A program made the position numbers and the translations under genes. A stretch of 64,000 bases of DNA. Origin: Campylobacter sp. MG1 (GTDB lineage: Bacteria; Campylobacterota; Campylobacteria; Campylobacterales; Campylobacteraceae). The DNA lies in the NCBI RefSeq assembly GCF_026616895.1, contig NZ_JANYME010000003.1:169826-233825 (forward strand), in the 5' to 3' direction. Of the stretch, positions 1-7,924 are shown one piece after another; positions within the stretch are counted from its first letter, which is position 1; each line of letters opens with the position of its first letter. The notes below the pieces were generated by a model. The model was not told the DNA's origin. It searched no databases and saw only the letters and a list, made by a program, of their open reading frames with translations.

Positions 1-9
1 TTTTTAAAA

Positions 10-561
10 TTAAAAAGGCACATCTTCATAAGAGTTTTGTTGATAATTATTAGCTTGATTATTACCTTGTTGATAGTTGTTTTGAATTTGATAGTTTTGT
101 TGAGAATTACTATCTTGTTGATGACCATTATTTGTTTGGTAATTATTAGCTTGATAATTAGTGTTTGGTTGGTTGTTAGTATTTTGTTGTTGATAATTAT
201 TTCCTTGATAGCCATTGTTTTGATTATCAGCTGGTTTATTATCTAACATCTCCATACTTTCAACTACAAGTTGAATTTTTGAACGATTTTGATTAGTTGC
301 ATTATCAACCCATGTTTGTTGTTGTAAATAACCCTCTACTAAAACTTTAGAACCTTTTTTAAGGTATTGATTAACAACCTCAGCAAGTCTATTAAAAAAT
401 ACTACATCAATAAACAAAGTTTCTTCTCTTTTTTCTCCGTTATTATCAGTGTGATATCTACTTACAGCAATAGAGTTGTTTAATACAGCACTTCCACTTG
501 AAGCAAGTGTTTTTAACTCATTATCTCTTACTAAGCGTCCTAATAAAATTGTTTTATTCAT
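10..561 (-). CDS. ssb: Single-stranded DNA-binding protein (element-borne paralogue)
   Basis: This protein coats single-stranded DNA during replication and recombination. Residues 1–105 form the OB-fold, starting MNKTILLGRLVRD and including the GYLQQQTW strand. Residues 110–178 are a low-complexity Gln/Asn linker, and the protein ends in the acidic tip EDVPF that recruits partner proteins in this family. At 183 residues it has normal length. It lies beside a Bet recombinase and an integrase on the same strand, so I infer it is a mobile-element copy rather than the main chromosomal ssb. The Gln/Asn linker is encoded by a short, nearly repetitive stretch at about 40–235. Confidence 0.93.
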   Translation of the reverse strand: MNKTILLGRLVRDNELKTLASSGSAVLNNSIAVSRYHTDNNGEKREETLFIDVVFFNRLAEVVNQYLKKGSKVLVEGYLQQQTWVDNATNQNRSKIQLVVESMEMLDNKPADNQNNGYQGNNYQQQNTNNQPNTNYQANNYQTNNGHQQDSNSQQNYQIQNNYQQGNNQANNYQQNSYEDVPF

Positions 562-688
562 TGTTTATCCTTTAAAAAAAATTAATAATCCCCATAAAAT
601 GGTAGTGATACTCTTGTGAGTTCTTTAACCCCATTAGAGGCAACTAAAAATAATAAAATTGAAATAAATTGAAAGAAAATGCGTGTTT

Positions 689-1534
689 TTAAAGTTGTAT
701 AAACCAAACTTGTGTATCTGACTTAAATTTAAATCCGAATGATTTTAGTACTTCAGTTTTACCATAGGTATTACCTACAACTTTACCGAATTCAATGCCT
801 TGAGAGTTAGCCTTTATCTCTAAATTTAAACCTAAATTGTTAAGAGCATTAATCAGATCTTCACGGCTCATTTGCTCTATCTCAGCATCAATTACTTCGC
901 TAAAAGCTATACCACTTGTGCGATTTAACTCTTTAAAATCAGCATCTTTTGCTTCATCTATACCTGCACCCATTTCTTCAACAGTATAAATACCGAAAAA
1001 TCCAAAGGCTTTTTTAAGTGCTTGACTTTCAGCAACCTTTTTAATCATAGTGTCAGGTTTATCAGCCCAAAATTTAGTAGGCATCCCATCTTTCTTTAAG
1101 CCAACATATTCATTATATGCAACTTGAACTTCAACTGGCATTCTGTAATCCTTATGCCATACTTGACATACAGCTACTAAGTCTTTAATCTCTTCCCAGC
1201 TATTATTCCTATGAATAGGAACAATTTTTAGGCTAGATTCAGTTTTAATACCATCAAACTTACCACTAGCTCTAGCCATTTTCATAAAACTATCTCTACC
1301 GCATAGTGGTTCTATTTTTTCTACCCATTTGCCATCAATTTGGGTTGCCCTTGGTATAAAAAAAATTTCTTTTTTAATAGGGTCAAGCCCCATTTTTTTA
1401 GCCACAGATAAGCAATAAGCCATATCTGTTTCATTTCCCCCTTGTGGAAAGAATTGTCTTTTTATGATGTCTAAATCAGCTTGAGAGAAGCTTATTAAAT
1501 CACCATTTTGTGGTTGAGTGATTAAATTACTCAT
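689..1534 (-). CDS. bet: Phage-type recombinase Bet (RecT/Redβ family)
   Basis: This is a single-strand annealing protein that pairs complementary DNA during phage-type recombination. Residues 20–200 carry the RecT/Bet signature: the segment MAYCLSVAKKMGLDPIKKEI, then FIPR, and further on KFWADKPDTMIKKVAESQAL followed by KKAFG. The C-terminal 75 residues are less conserved, as is usual. At 281 residues it is typical for the family. The neighbouring ssb fits the common Bet–SSB pairing, but no exonuclease partner lies inside the window. The 5' side (1571–1667) can fold back on itself and may be a leader or intergenic control region. Confidence 0.9.
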   Translation of the reverse strand: MSNLITQPQNGDLISFSQADLDIIKRQFFPQGGNETDMAYCLSVAKKMGLDPIKKEIFFIPRATQIDGKWVEKIEPLCGRDSFMKMARASGKFDGIKTESSLKIVPIHRNNSWEEIKDLVAVCQVWHKDYRMPVEVQVAYNEYVGLKKDGMPTKFWADKPDTMIKKVAESQALKKAFGFFGIYTVEEMGAGIDEAKDADFKELNRTSGIAFSEVIDAEIEQMSREDLINALNNLGLNLEIKANSQGIEFGKVVGNTYGKTEVLKSFGFKFKSDTQVWFIQL

Positions 1535-1570
1535 TTTTTCTCCTTTTAATTTTTTATTTAAACTTTTTTA

Positions 1571-1667
1571 TAAGTTTAAATAAGACAAAACACAAACAAA
1601 GTAGAGAATACGCCACAATAGGGCAAAAATATCTACTACCAGCCCTTTTTTGGCTTATTTAAACTTA
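1571..1667. repeat. Fold-back element upstream of bet
   Basis: Two perfect 14-base arms, TAAGTTTAAATAAG at 1571–1584 and CTTATTTAAACTTA at 1654–1667, enclose 69 bases. Inside lie shorter complementary pairs (AGGGC with GCCCT, GTAGA with TCTAC), so the whole stretch could form a branched RNA or DNA structure. It sits between the unknown gene and bet on the minus strand. It could be a structured 5' leader, a terminator or an element-specific replication or transfer site; the sequence does not decide between these. Confidence 0.5.
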
Positions 1668-1701
1668 ATTTAATGTTATGATTTTTTTTAAAAAAAGGAA
1701 G

Positions 1702-1725
1702 AATAAAATACAAAAGCCTTTTTGC
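1702..1725 (+). repeat. Left arm of perfect 24-bp inverted repeat
   Basis: These 24 bases (core ACAAAAGCCTTTTTGC) are the exact reverse complement of 2137–2160. The two arms flank the 125-residue unknown gene at 1735–2112, 9 bases beyond its stop and 24 bases before its start. The core is itself close to a palindrome. Confidence 0.75.
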
Positions 1726-1734
1726 TCACTATTT

Positions 1735-2112
1735 TTACTCTTTAGCTTGTGAATTCATATTAGCTTTTATCTTTGCTACTTTTTCTCTTAGTGGTCTATA
1801 CGAAATTTCCTTTGTTTTGTAGTGTTTAGAAACCATATTAATTCCTAAATCTGAAATTTCATTTAGCAGTTCTTTTAACTTATTTATTTTTTCTAACCAT
1901 AATCTAAGCTCATCTAGTGATACTCCAGTTTCATCAATACTTAATTTTGCTTTTAACATATCAGTTGTAATGTCAATAATTTGTAAATCACTAACCATTG
2001 TTTGAGTTTCTAAACTATTATTAATGACTATTGATGAATTAGGGAATTTGTCAATTATTTCTTTTTTTCTATCGCTTGGATTATAAACTTGTGTTTTATC
2101 GTTAACAGCCAT
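1735..2112 (-). CDS. Hypothetical protein of the integrative element
   Basis: No family was recognised. The 125-residue product is soluble and charged. It has no signal peptide or membrane segment, and its C-terminal half (about residues 60–125) looks mostly helical and could form a coiled coil. The start is supported by an AAGGAG-like site just upstream. The gene lies in the integrative element between the integrase and bet. Perfect 24-bp inverted repeats flank it, which is unusual for an ordinary cargo gene and could mean it moves or is transcribed as a unit. Confidence 0.6.
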   Translation of the reverse strand: MAVNDKTQVYNPSDRKKEIIDKFPNSSIVINNSLETQTMVSDLQIIDITTDMLKAKLSIDETGVSLDELRLWLEKINKLKELLNEISDLGINMVSKHYKTKEISYRPLREKVAKIKANMNSQAKE

Positions 2113-2136
2113 TTTTACTCCTTAATATTAAGAAAT

Positions 2137-2160
2137 GCAAAAAGGCTTTTGTATTTTATT
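2137..2160 (-). repeat. Right arm of perfect 24-bp inverted repeat
   Basis: This is the exact reverse complement of 1702–1725 (core GCAAAAAGGCTTTTGT). It lies just upstream of the start of the unknown gene, where a promoter or operator would be expected. Confidence 0.75.
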
Positions 2161-2316
2161 ACTAGCTTTTATTTCTTAGCATATAAGTGCTAATTAGCAA
2201 ACCATTTTTAAGGTAGCTAGTGGAATACCTTATGTTTATAAAAACATAAAAAAATGATTTCTAAAAAATATTAAAATAATATGTCAAAATTATATTAAAA
2301 ATTATTTAAATATAAC

Positions 2317-3456
2317 TTAATCACTTAGTTTATCAATAAAATTAGAATACCACTGCATAAGAATTCGCATATCATTTAAATTATCAGCGTGATTATATGT
2401 TGCTCTTATAATATTTCTATCTTGGTGTGAAAGGCATTTTTCTATAATATCATAATGAATATTATGTTCTTTTCTATGTTCGTTACATATAGTACTGAAA
2501 ATACCTCTAAAAGAATGGAATGTAATAATATTATTGTAATTTATTTTTTTTAAATAAAAACTAAATATTGCTTCAGAATAAGGTTTATCAAAGTGAGAAA
2601 AGACATATTTACGCTTAGTATAATTAAAATCAAATATTTTTATCAAAATATTTTTAGCTTGTTTTGATAATGGTAAGCTAAAATCTTTATTGTTTTTCAT
2701 TTTTTCAGCTTTTATAAATATCATAGATTTATCAAAATCAATTTCAGACCATTCTAATAATAAAATATTTTTTCTTCTTAATGCTGTGTATAAAGCAAAT
2801 TTAAAAGCATAATATATCATTATGTTATCTTTTTTAATATTTTTTAAAGCAGTTAAAAACAATCTTATATCATTATCTTTATTTAATATTGGATAATGGT
2901 TTATCTTTTCCTTATTAGTTATATATTTCTTTTTTAAATTAGCCATAGGATTGTTTTCACATATTAAATAACAAAAATCAAAAAATTGTTGTAAAACATA
3001 ATATATTTGACTTTTTACAAACATAGTTCCTTCAAGTTTAGGATTATCAAAAATCTTTAATATGTCAAATTTAGTTATTTCACTTATGTTTTTACCCTTT
3101 AAATAACTAAAAATAAATACTTTTATAATAAGTTCTTTATTTCTAAAAGTATTTGCTCTTAATCTTTTTCTTTCATAATTTAAAAATTCATCTATCAAAT
3201 AATCAAATTTTTGTTTTATACCTACATTGCTTTTAGTATCAATACTTATTTGTTTCATTAATTCTCTTGCTTGTTTTAAGGAACATTCAGGGTAATTTGC
3301 TAAAAATTTTCTTTTCACTTTTTTATCACAATCTCTATATTCATAAACAAAATATTTCCTATTCTTCTCTACTATTATATAAAGACCATTACCATCACTT
3401 CTACGGATACGCTTGTTATCCGTTTTTAAATTTTTAATAATACTTTCTGTTAGCAC
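2317..3456 (-). CDS. Tyrosine recombinase / integrase
   Basis: This site-specific recombinase integrates and excises a mobile element. The N-terminus (LTESIIKNLK, then RRSDGNGLYIIV) is the DUF4102-type arm-binding domain of P4-like integrases. A core-binding domain follows at about residues 90–170. The catalytic domain shows the expected tetrad: Arg in ALYTALRRKN, the HSFRG motif (His-x-x-Arg), His in LSHQD and the nucleophile Tyr in RATYNHA. At 379 residues it looks intact. It lies between the element genes and a truncated dehydrogenase gene, so one attachment site is probably close to 3460–3600. No tRNA gene is adjacent. Confidence 0.93.
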   Translation of the reverse strand: MLTESIIKNLKTDNKRIRRSDGNGLYIIVEKNRKYFVYEYRDCDKKVKRKFLANYPECSLKQARELMKQISIDTKSNVGIKQKFDYLIDEFLNYERKRLRANTFRNKELIIKVFIFSYLKGKNISEITKFDILKIFDNPKLEGTMFVKSQIYYVLQQFFDFCYLICENNPMANLKKKYITNKEKINHYPILNKDNDIRLFLTALKNIKKDNIMIYYAFKFALYTALRRKNILLLEWSEIDFDKSMIFIKAEKMKNNKDFSLPLSKQAKNILIKIFDFNYTKRKYVFSHFDKPYSEAIFSFYLKKINYNNIITFHSFRGIFSTICNEHRKEHNIHYDIIEKCLSHQDRNIIRATYNHADNLNDMRILMQWYSNFIDKLSD

Positions 3457-3482
3457 TTTTATTCCTTAACCTTTCATAAAAA

Positions 3483-3512
3483 TTGTCCGTATTTTTGTCC
3501 GTTTTTGTCAGT
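3483..3512. repeat. Three short direct repeats upstream of the integrase
   Basis: TTGTCCGT occurs at 3483–3490 and 3495–3502, and the variant TTGTCAGT at 3505–3512. The spacing of 12 and 10 bases is near one helical turn. The position between the integrase start and the element boundary suggests arm-type integrase or excisionase binding sites; this is inference. Confidence 0.45.
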
Positions 3513-3590
3513 AAATTTAAAAAAAATAATTAATTTCTACAAAAAATATATATTAAAAATATTAATTTAAAGTGATGTATTAGTTTATTT

Positions 3591-3995
3591 TTACAGTATT
3601 TTTCCCTTTTTTGTAATAAAAATATACTTTATCATTTCATAATAATGAAATAAATTGCTCTCATAACTTTTAATAAGCTCTTCAGTTGTAGCACTTTCAA
3701 TATGAAGATTATCATTCATACCTGCATTATTAACAAGTGCATAAATTAAGCCATATTTAGCCACAATTTGCTCTACAACTACACTAATATCTTGCCATTT
3801 TGATAAATCTAATTGATAAAAGCCGTAATTTGGACAAAGTGCTTTAATTTTGCTTTCAAAATCACTATCAAGCTTAGAGCGAGATATGATAACAGGAATT
3901 GCACCTTCATTAGCTAAACACATACTAATGCCACCACCAATACCTTTTCCACCACCTGTAACAACTACAACTTTTCCTTTTAATCCTAAATCCAT
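3591..3995 (-). pseudogene. Truncated SDR dehydrogenase (fucX-like)
   Basis: This is the N-terminal half of a short-chain dehydrogenase. The NAD(P)-binding motif TGGGKGIG is at residues 14–21 and the NNAG motif near residue 89. The reading frame stops at 134 residues, just after KKGKIL, whereas the family is usually about 250 residues long. The catalytic Ser and the YxxxK motif are missing, so the product cannot be an active enzyme. It is the fourth gene of the dapA–uxaA–MFS operon, the position of L-fucose dehydrogenase in the C. jejuni fucose locus as I recall it. The break faces the integrase, so I infer the element integrated into this gene. Confidence 0.85.
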
Positions 3996-4004
3996 AATTT
4001 CTCC

Positions 4005-5264
4005 TTATTTAATATTTGTGTAAGATTTTTTTAAATGTATTAACATAAGCACTCCTAAGAATGCGACCAAACATAAAGCAATTAAACCTGCATAAGAACT
4101 ATTAAATTGACTTTCGGCATAATTTTTTAAATTAGGTGCTACAAAACCACCAAGATTGCCTAAAGCCCCAATCAATGCTATTCCTGCTGCTGCTCCTGTG
4201 CCTTTTAAGATTTGAGTTGGTAAATTCCAAAAAATAGGCTGAATCGCTATAAAACCAACAGCTGCTAAAGATATGAATAAAATAAATAAAGCTAAAGAAT
4301 TTATAAATACAGATAAAAACATACTAACAACAGCTAACAATAATAATGCAATGCTAAAAGAACTCCAAGCTCTTAATTTATCAGCATAACTTGTAATAAT
4401 AGGTAGAGCGATTAATACAACAGCCCAAGGAATTGCACTAATAATTCCAACCTTTAATCCAACATTTGTCCCTAAAAAATGTGAAACTTGAGTAGGTAAA
4501 TAAAATAAAACCCCATAAACACTAAGCTGGATTGCAAAATAAACTAAAACGAATTTCCATACAATAATTGATGATAAAGCTTTGCTAGAATTTAATTCTT
4601 CTTTATTATTTTGTTCTTTTTCAAGTTCAGCAATTAAAATTGCTTTTTCTTCTTCGCTTAACCATTTAGCATCTTCAGGTTTACTTGCAAGTTTAAAATA
4701 AGCATAAAAACCAACTATAACAGTAATAGCACCTTGGATAATAAACATCCATTGCCAATTTTTAAACCAAATGCTAGGTGCATAATCTAATATAGCCCCT
4801 GTAATTACGCCACCAAGCATTAGTGCAAGCGGTGCTCCTAATTGATAAAAACCATAAGCTTTTGACCTATAAATAGTAGGGAAAAAATAACTAAGATATA
4901 AAATAACCCCTGGGCTAAATCCTGCTTCGCTAAGCCCTAATAAAAATCTTAGAATATAAAAACTTGTTTCATCTTTTATGTAAATCATAGCCATACATAC
5001 AAGTCCCCAAGTTATCATAATTCTACTTAGCCAAATTTTTGCCCCTAATTTATGCAATAATAAATTTGATGGAATTTCAAATATCGCATAGCCTATAAAA
5101 AATATCCCTGCACCTAAAGCATATGCAGCTTTGCTAATACCAGCGTCTATTTCTATATAATCTTTTACATAAGCAATGTTTGATCTATCTAGCATTGCTA
5201 AACAAAACATTAAAAGTATTAAAGGCATTATCTTTAAATACATTTTATTAACTATTTTTTCCAT
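4005..5264 (-). CDS. MFS transporter (ACS-type, sugar-acid family)
   Basis: This inner-membrane secondary transporter has about 12 hydrophobic segments over 419 residues. The N-terminal pattern LDRSNIAYVKDYIEIDAGIS is typical of the anion:cation symporter family that includes hexuronate and tartrate carriers. A charged central loop lies at about residues 200–230. It sits 21 bases downstream of the uxaA-like gene and 9 bases upstream of the truncated dehydrogenase, so one mRNA is likely. By synteny it corresponds to the MFS gene (Cj0484) of the C. jejuni fucose cluster. The exact substrate is not visible from the sequence. Confidence 0.88.
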   Translation of the reverse strand: MEKIVNKMYLKIMPLILLMFCLAMLDRSNIAYVKDYIEIDAGISKAAYALGAGIFFIGYAIFEIPSNLLLHKLGAKIWLSRIMITWGLVCMAMIYIKDETSFYILRFLLGLSEAGFSPGVILYLSYFFPTIYRSKAYGFYQLGAPLALMLGGVITGAILDYAPSIWFKNWQWMFIIQGAITVIVGFYAYFKLASKPEDAKWLSEEEKAILIAELEKEQNNKEELNSSKALSSIIVWKFVLVYFAIQLSVYGVLFYLPTQVSHFLGTNVGLKVGIISAIPWAVVLIALPIITSYADKLRAWSSFSIALLLLAVVSMFLSVFINSLALFILFISLAAVGFIAIQPIFWNLPTQILKGTGAAAGIALIGALGNLGGFVAPNLKNYAESQFNSSYAGLIALCLVAFLGVLMLIHLKKSYTNIK

Positions 5265-5285
5265 AAATCCCCCTTTATTTAAGAC

Positions 5286-6803
5286 TTAGCAAGTTGTTGC
5301 TAGTCGCCAAACGCTAAAATCATTTTGTTTATTGATTTCTGCTTTTGTTAATTTGCCTTCACTAATTTTTACGATTAGCTCTATTAATTCATCTCTAATA
5401 TCTTCTTTACTCTTATTGCCATCTACGATTTCTCCTGCGTTTAAATCAATCACATCAGCCATATTTTTCGCACAAAAATTATTTGTACTTAGCTTAATCG
5501 TTGGAGTTACAGGGCTTCCTGTTGGAGTTCCACGACCTGTAGTAAATACAACTAAATTAGCCCCACCTGCAACCATAGCACTAAGCTGCTCTATATCATT
5601 TCCTGGAGTATCCATAAATGTAAGACCTTTTTTAGTAACTGGCATTGCATAATCAATCACATCTACAACTTTGCTTGTCCCTGCTTTATAAACACAACCA
5701 AGGCTTTTTTCTTCAATAGTAGTTAGCCCACCTGCTATATTTCCTGGGCTTGGATTTGCACCACGAATGTCTGAGCCACTATTTTTTACATTTTCTTCAA
5801 AGCCATAGATTTTTTCATATATCTTTTTCTCAACTTCAGCATTAATTGCACGCCTTGCTAAGATATTTTCAGCTCCTATTAGCTCGGTTGTTTCAGCTAA
5901 AATTACAGCTCCACCATTCTCTACTACATAATCACTTAAACTTCCTAGCGATGGATTTGCACTAAGCCCACTATAAGCATCACTTCCACCACATTCAGTG
6001 CCTAGGATAATATCGCTAAAATCACCTTCACTTAATTCACATTTACTAGCATTCTCAAGCATATCTTTAACTATTTTTATGCCTTCATTTGTTGTATTTG
6101 TAATACCACCTAGCTCTTGAATACTAATTGCTCTTATATCTTTATAAGGAGCTAAACTTTTTGCTAATTCTTTAACAGAATTTGAACTAATAGTCTCACA
6201 ACCAAGTCCAACTACAAGTGCTGCATATACATTAGGATTTGCACAATTTCCAGCCATTAGCATTCTTGTTTGCTCTGCATCAAAATCAAGCTGACTACAT
6301 CCGTGCTGATGAGTTACATATACAGCTTCAGGACACGCTTTAGCAATGTTTTCTACGACCTTATTAGCACATACAACGCTAGGAATTATTAAGACCTTAT
6401 TTCTTAAGCCAAACTTGCCATCTTCTCTTCTATAGCCTTTCAAAATTACTTTTTCGTGTTTTGAATCTTGTGCGTTTAGGTTTTTCTTATTTGCACTCTC
6501 AATGCTTAATCTTAAAGCATTTTCTAATTTTGAACTATCACAGCTATCTCCCCTACCACGAACGCCTTCGGTGTTGGTTGTATGAACCCACTCGCCTTTT
6601 TTTATATCAATACTTGCTGCTCCTATTACTTCGCCGTATTTAATAATAAAATCACCTTTTTTAATATCAGTTAAAGCGAATTTATGTCCGCTTTTAATAT
6701 CATTTAATAAGGTAACTTCATTAAAAACTTCGCCTTTATTTAAATCACTTATTGCAGTTGCAACATTGTCAATTTCACTAACTTTTAAAAATCTATTTTT
6801 CAT
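5286..6803 (-). CDS. uxaA: UxaA-family altronate/galactarate-type dehydratase
   Basis: The enzyme removes water from a sugar acid to give a 2-keto-3-deoxy acid. At 505 residues it carries both parts of the family: an N-terminal SAF-like domain (about 1–95, including IKSGHKFALTDIKKGDFIIK) and the catalytic C-terminal domain (about 115–505) with GYRREDGKFGLRN, HQHGCSQ, GLGCET and GTECGGSDAYSG. The Cys and His residues fit iron binding in this family. As I recall, the C. jejuni homologue is split in two (Cj0482/Cj0483); here it is one intact frame. It overlaps the dapA-like gene by 4 bases, so translation is probably coupled. Confidence 0.9.
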   Translation of the reverse strand: MKNRFLKVSEIDNVATAISDLNKGEVFNEVTLLNDIKSGHKFALTDIKKGDFIIKYGEVIGAASIDIKKGEWVHTTNTEGVRGRGDSCDSSKLENALRLSIESANKKNLNAQDSKHEKVILKGYRREDGKFGLRNKVLIIPSVVCANKVVENIAKACPEAVYVTHQHGCSQLDFDAEQTRMLMAGNCANPNVYAALVVGLGCETISSNSVKELAKSLAPYKDIRAISIQELGGITNTTNEGIKIVKDMLENASKCELSEGDFSDIILGTECGGSDAYSGLSANPSLGSLSDYVVENGGAVILAETTELIGAENILARRAINAEVEKKIYEKIYGFEENVKNSGSDIRGANPSPGNIAGGLTTIEEKSLGCVYKAGTSKVVDVIDYAMPVTKKGLTFMDTPGNDIEQLSAMVAGGANLVVFTTGRGTPTGSPVTPTIKLSTNNFCAKNMADVIDLNAGEIVDGNKSKEDIRDELIELIVKISEGKLTKAEINKQNDFSVWRLATTC

Positions 6804-7696
6804 AACACACTTTCTATATTTTTAACTAATTCTTTTGCATATTCGAATTTTTCATCAAGTGCTTTTAAGGTCTCTTCGCTTAGTGGGTGAATGCTTTTGT
6901 TTGCAAAAGCAAAACCACGAGCTTTCAGTAAAAGCGCAAAGCCCATAGGAAATGATAAGCTCATTCCAAATCTAATAGCAGGTAGCAAGGCTTTTTGAAG
7001 CTTGATTGCTCTTTCGTAATTTTTCTCATTATATGCTTTATAAATCGCACTCATAGCGTCAGGGAAAACACATCCTGCACTTGTCATTGAACCTTTTGCA
7101 CCCATCATTAAAGCTCCAAAATAATGCTCTTCACGACCCACAAATACATCAAAATCACTTGGCACAACATCTAAAATATGATTTAGTAGTAATGCATCTC
7201 CACTGCTATCTTTAATACCTACAATATTCGGTAATTTGCTTAATTTTTCAATTAGATTTAAGCTCATTGCAGGTGCAAAAAGTGGAATATTGTAAATATA
7301 AAGTGGGAGTTTTACTTTTGCTTGTAAGTCTTTTACATAAGTATAAAGCGTATCATCGTTAAACTTATAATAATATGGCATCATAAGTAAAAGCGCATTA
7401 GCTCCTTTTATATAAGCTTCGTTTGCAAGGTCTAAGCTCTCTTTATAAATACAACTTCCTATCCCACAAATAACAGGCACTTTATTATTTGCAGCTTTAA
7501 TTGAAAGCTCTAGCATTTTTACTTTCATATCATATGGCATTGCTTGTGAATCTCCCGCACTACCATTACAAAATAAACCATCAAGTCCTTTTTCAATGCC
7601 CCATTCGCACATCTTTAAAAACTCAACTTCGTTAATACTTCCATCATCTTTATATGGTGTATATAAAGCTGGTAAAGTTCCTTTTAAAATTCCCAT
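6800..7696 (-). CDS. DapA-family lyase of the sugar-acid operon
   Basis: This is a class I aldolase of the dihydrodipicolinate synthase/N-acetylneuraminate lyase superfamily. Family landmarks include the N-terminal GTLPALYTPYKDDGS, the catalytic Tyr in LYIYNIP and the Schiff-base Lys in VGIKDSSGD (near residue 160). At 298 residues it is full length. Being first in the operon with a dehydratase and sugar-acid carrier, it more likely cleaves a 2-keto-3-deoxy sugar acid than makes lysine precursors. That reading agrees with the role proposed for Cj0481 in fucose and arabinose use. A Shine-Dalgarno sequence (AAGGAG) precedes the ATG. Confidence 0.88.
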   Translation of the reverse strand: MGILKGTLPALYTPYKDDGSINEVEFLKMCEWGIEKGLDGLFCNGSAGDSQAMPYDMKVKMLELSIKAANNKVPVICGIGSCIYKESLDLANEAYIKGANALLLMMPYYYKFNDDTLYTYVKDLQAKVKLPLYIYNIPLFAPAMSLNLIEKLSKLPNIVGIKDSSGDALLLNHILDVVPSDFDVFVGREEHYFGALMMGAKGSMTSAGCVFPDAMSAIYKAYNEKNYERAIKLQKALLPAIRFGMSLSFPMGFALLLKARGFAFANKSIHPLSEETLKALDEKFEYAKELVKNIESVL

Positions 7697-7710
7697 AATT
7701 TCTCCTTAAT

Positions 7711-7724
7711 TTTGTATATACAAA
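7711..7724. promoter_or_regulatory. Operator-like palindrome 1
   Basis: TTTGTATATACAAA is a perfect 14-base palindrome, 15 bases upstream of the dapA-like start codon. Two related copies lie further along the same divergent intergenic region. It is probably a repressor site covering the start of the transcript. Confidence 0.6.
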
Positions 7725-7741
7725 AAAATTAAATTTTATTT

Positions 7742-7760
7742 TTTGTATTTAAGAAAGAAT
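7742..7760. promoter_or_regulatory. Operator-like repeat 2
   Basis: TTTGTATTTAAGAAAGAAT matches 17 of 19 positions with the copy at 7851–7869. It is a degenerate form of the same palindrome and lies between the two better copies. Confidence 0.5.
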
Positions 7761-7850
7761 ATGCAAAAAATGATAAAAATTATGAAAAATAAATTAAATA
7801 AAATTAATTTTTTTGAAAAAGTGTTACTTTTTGTAAATTAAAATTTATAT

Positions 7851-7869
7851 TTTGTATATACGAAAGAAT
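7851..7869. promoter_or_regulatory. Operator-like repeat 3
   Basis: TTTGTATATACGAAAGAAT contains the palindrome core (7851–7864) with one changed base. It is 56 bases upstream of the AraC-type regulator start, so it could mediate autoregulation or DNA looping with copy 1, 140 bases away. Confidence 0.55.
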
Positions 7870-7924
7870 TTTTATTAAATTTTTCTTTTGTAAAATATAT
7901 AAATTTTAAAACTAAAGGCGAAAA

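Noticed and set aside
40..235. Repetitive stretch at the ssb 3' end as a separate repeat element
   Set aside because: It encodes the usual Gln/Asn-rich linker of SSB with many CAA/AAT/TAT codons and has no exact repeat unit.
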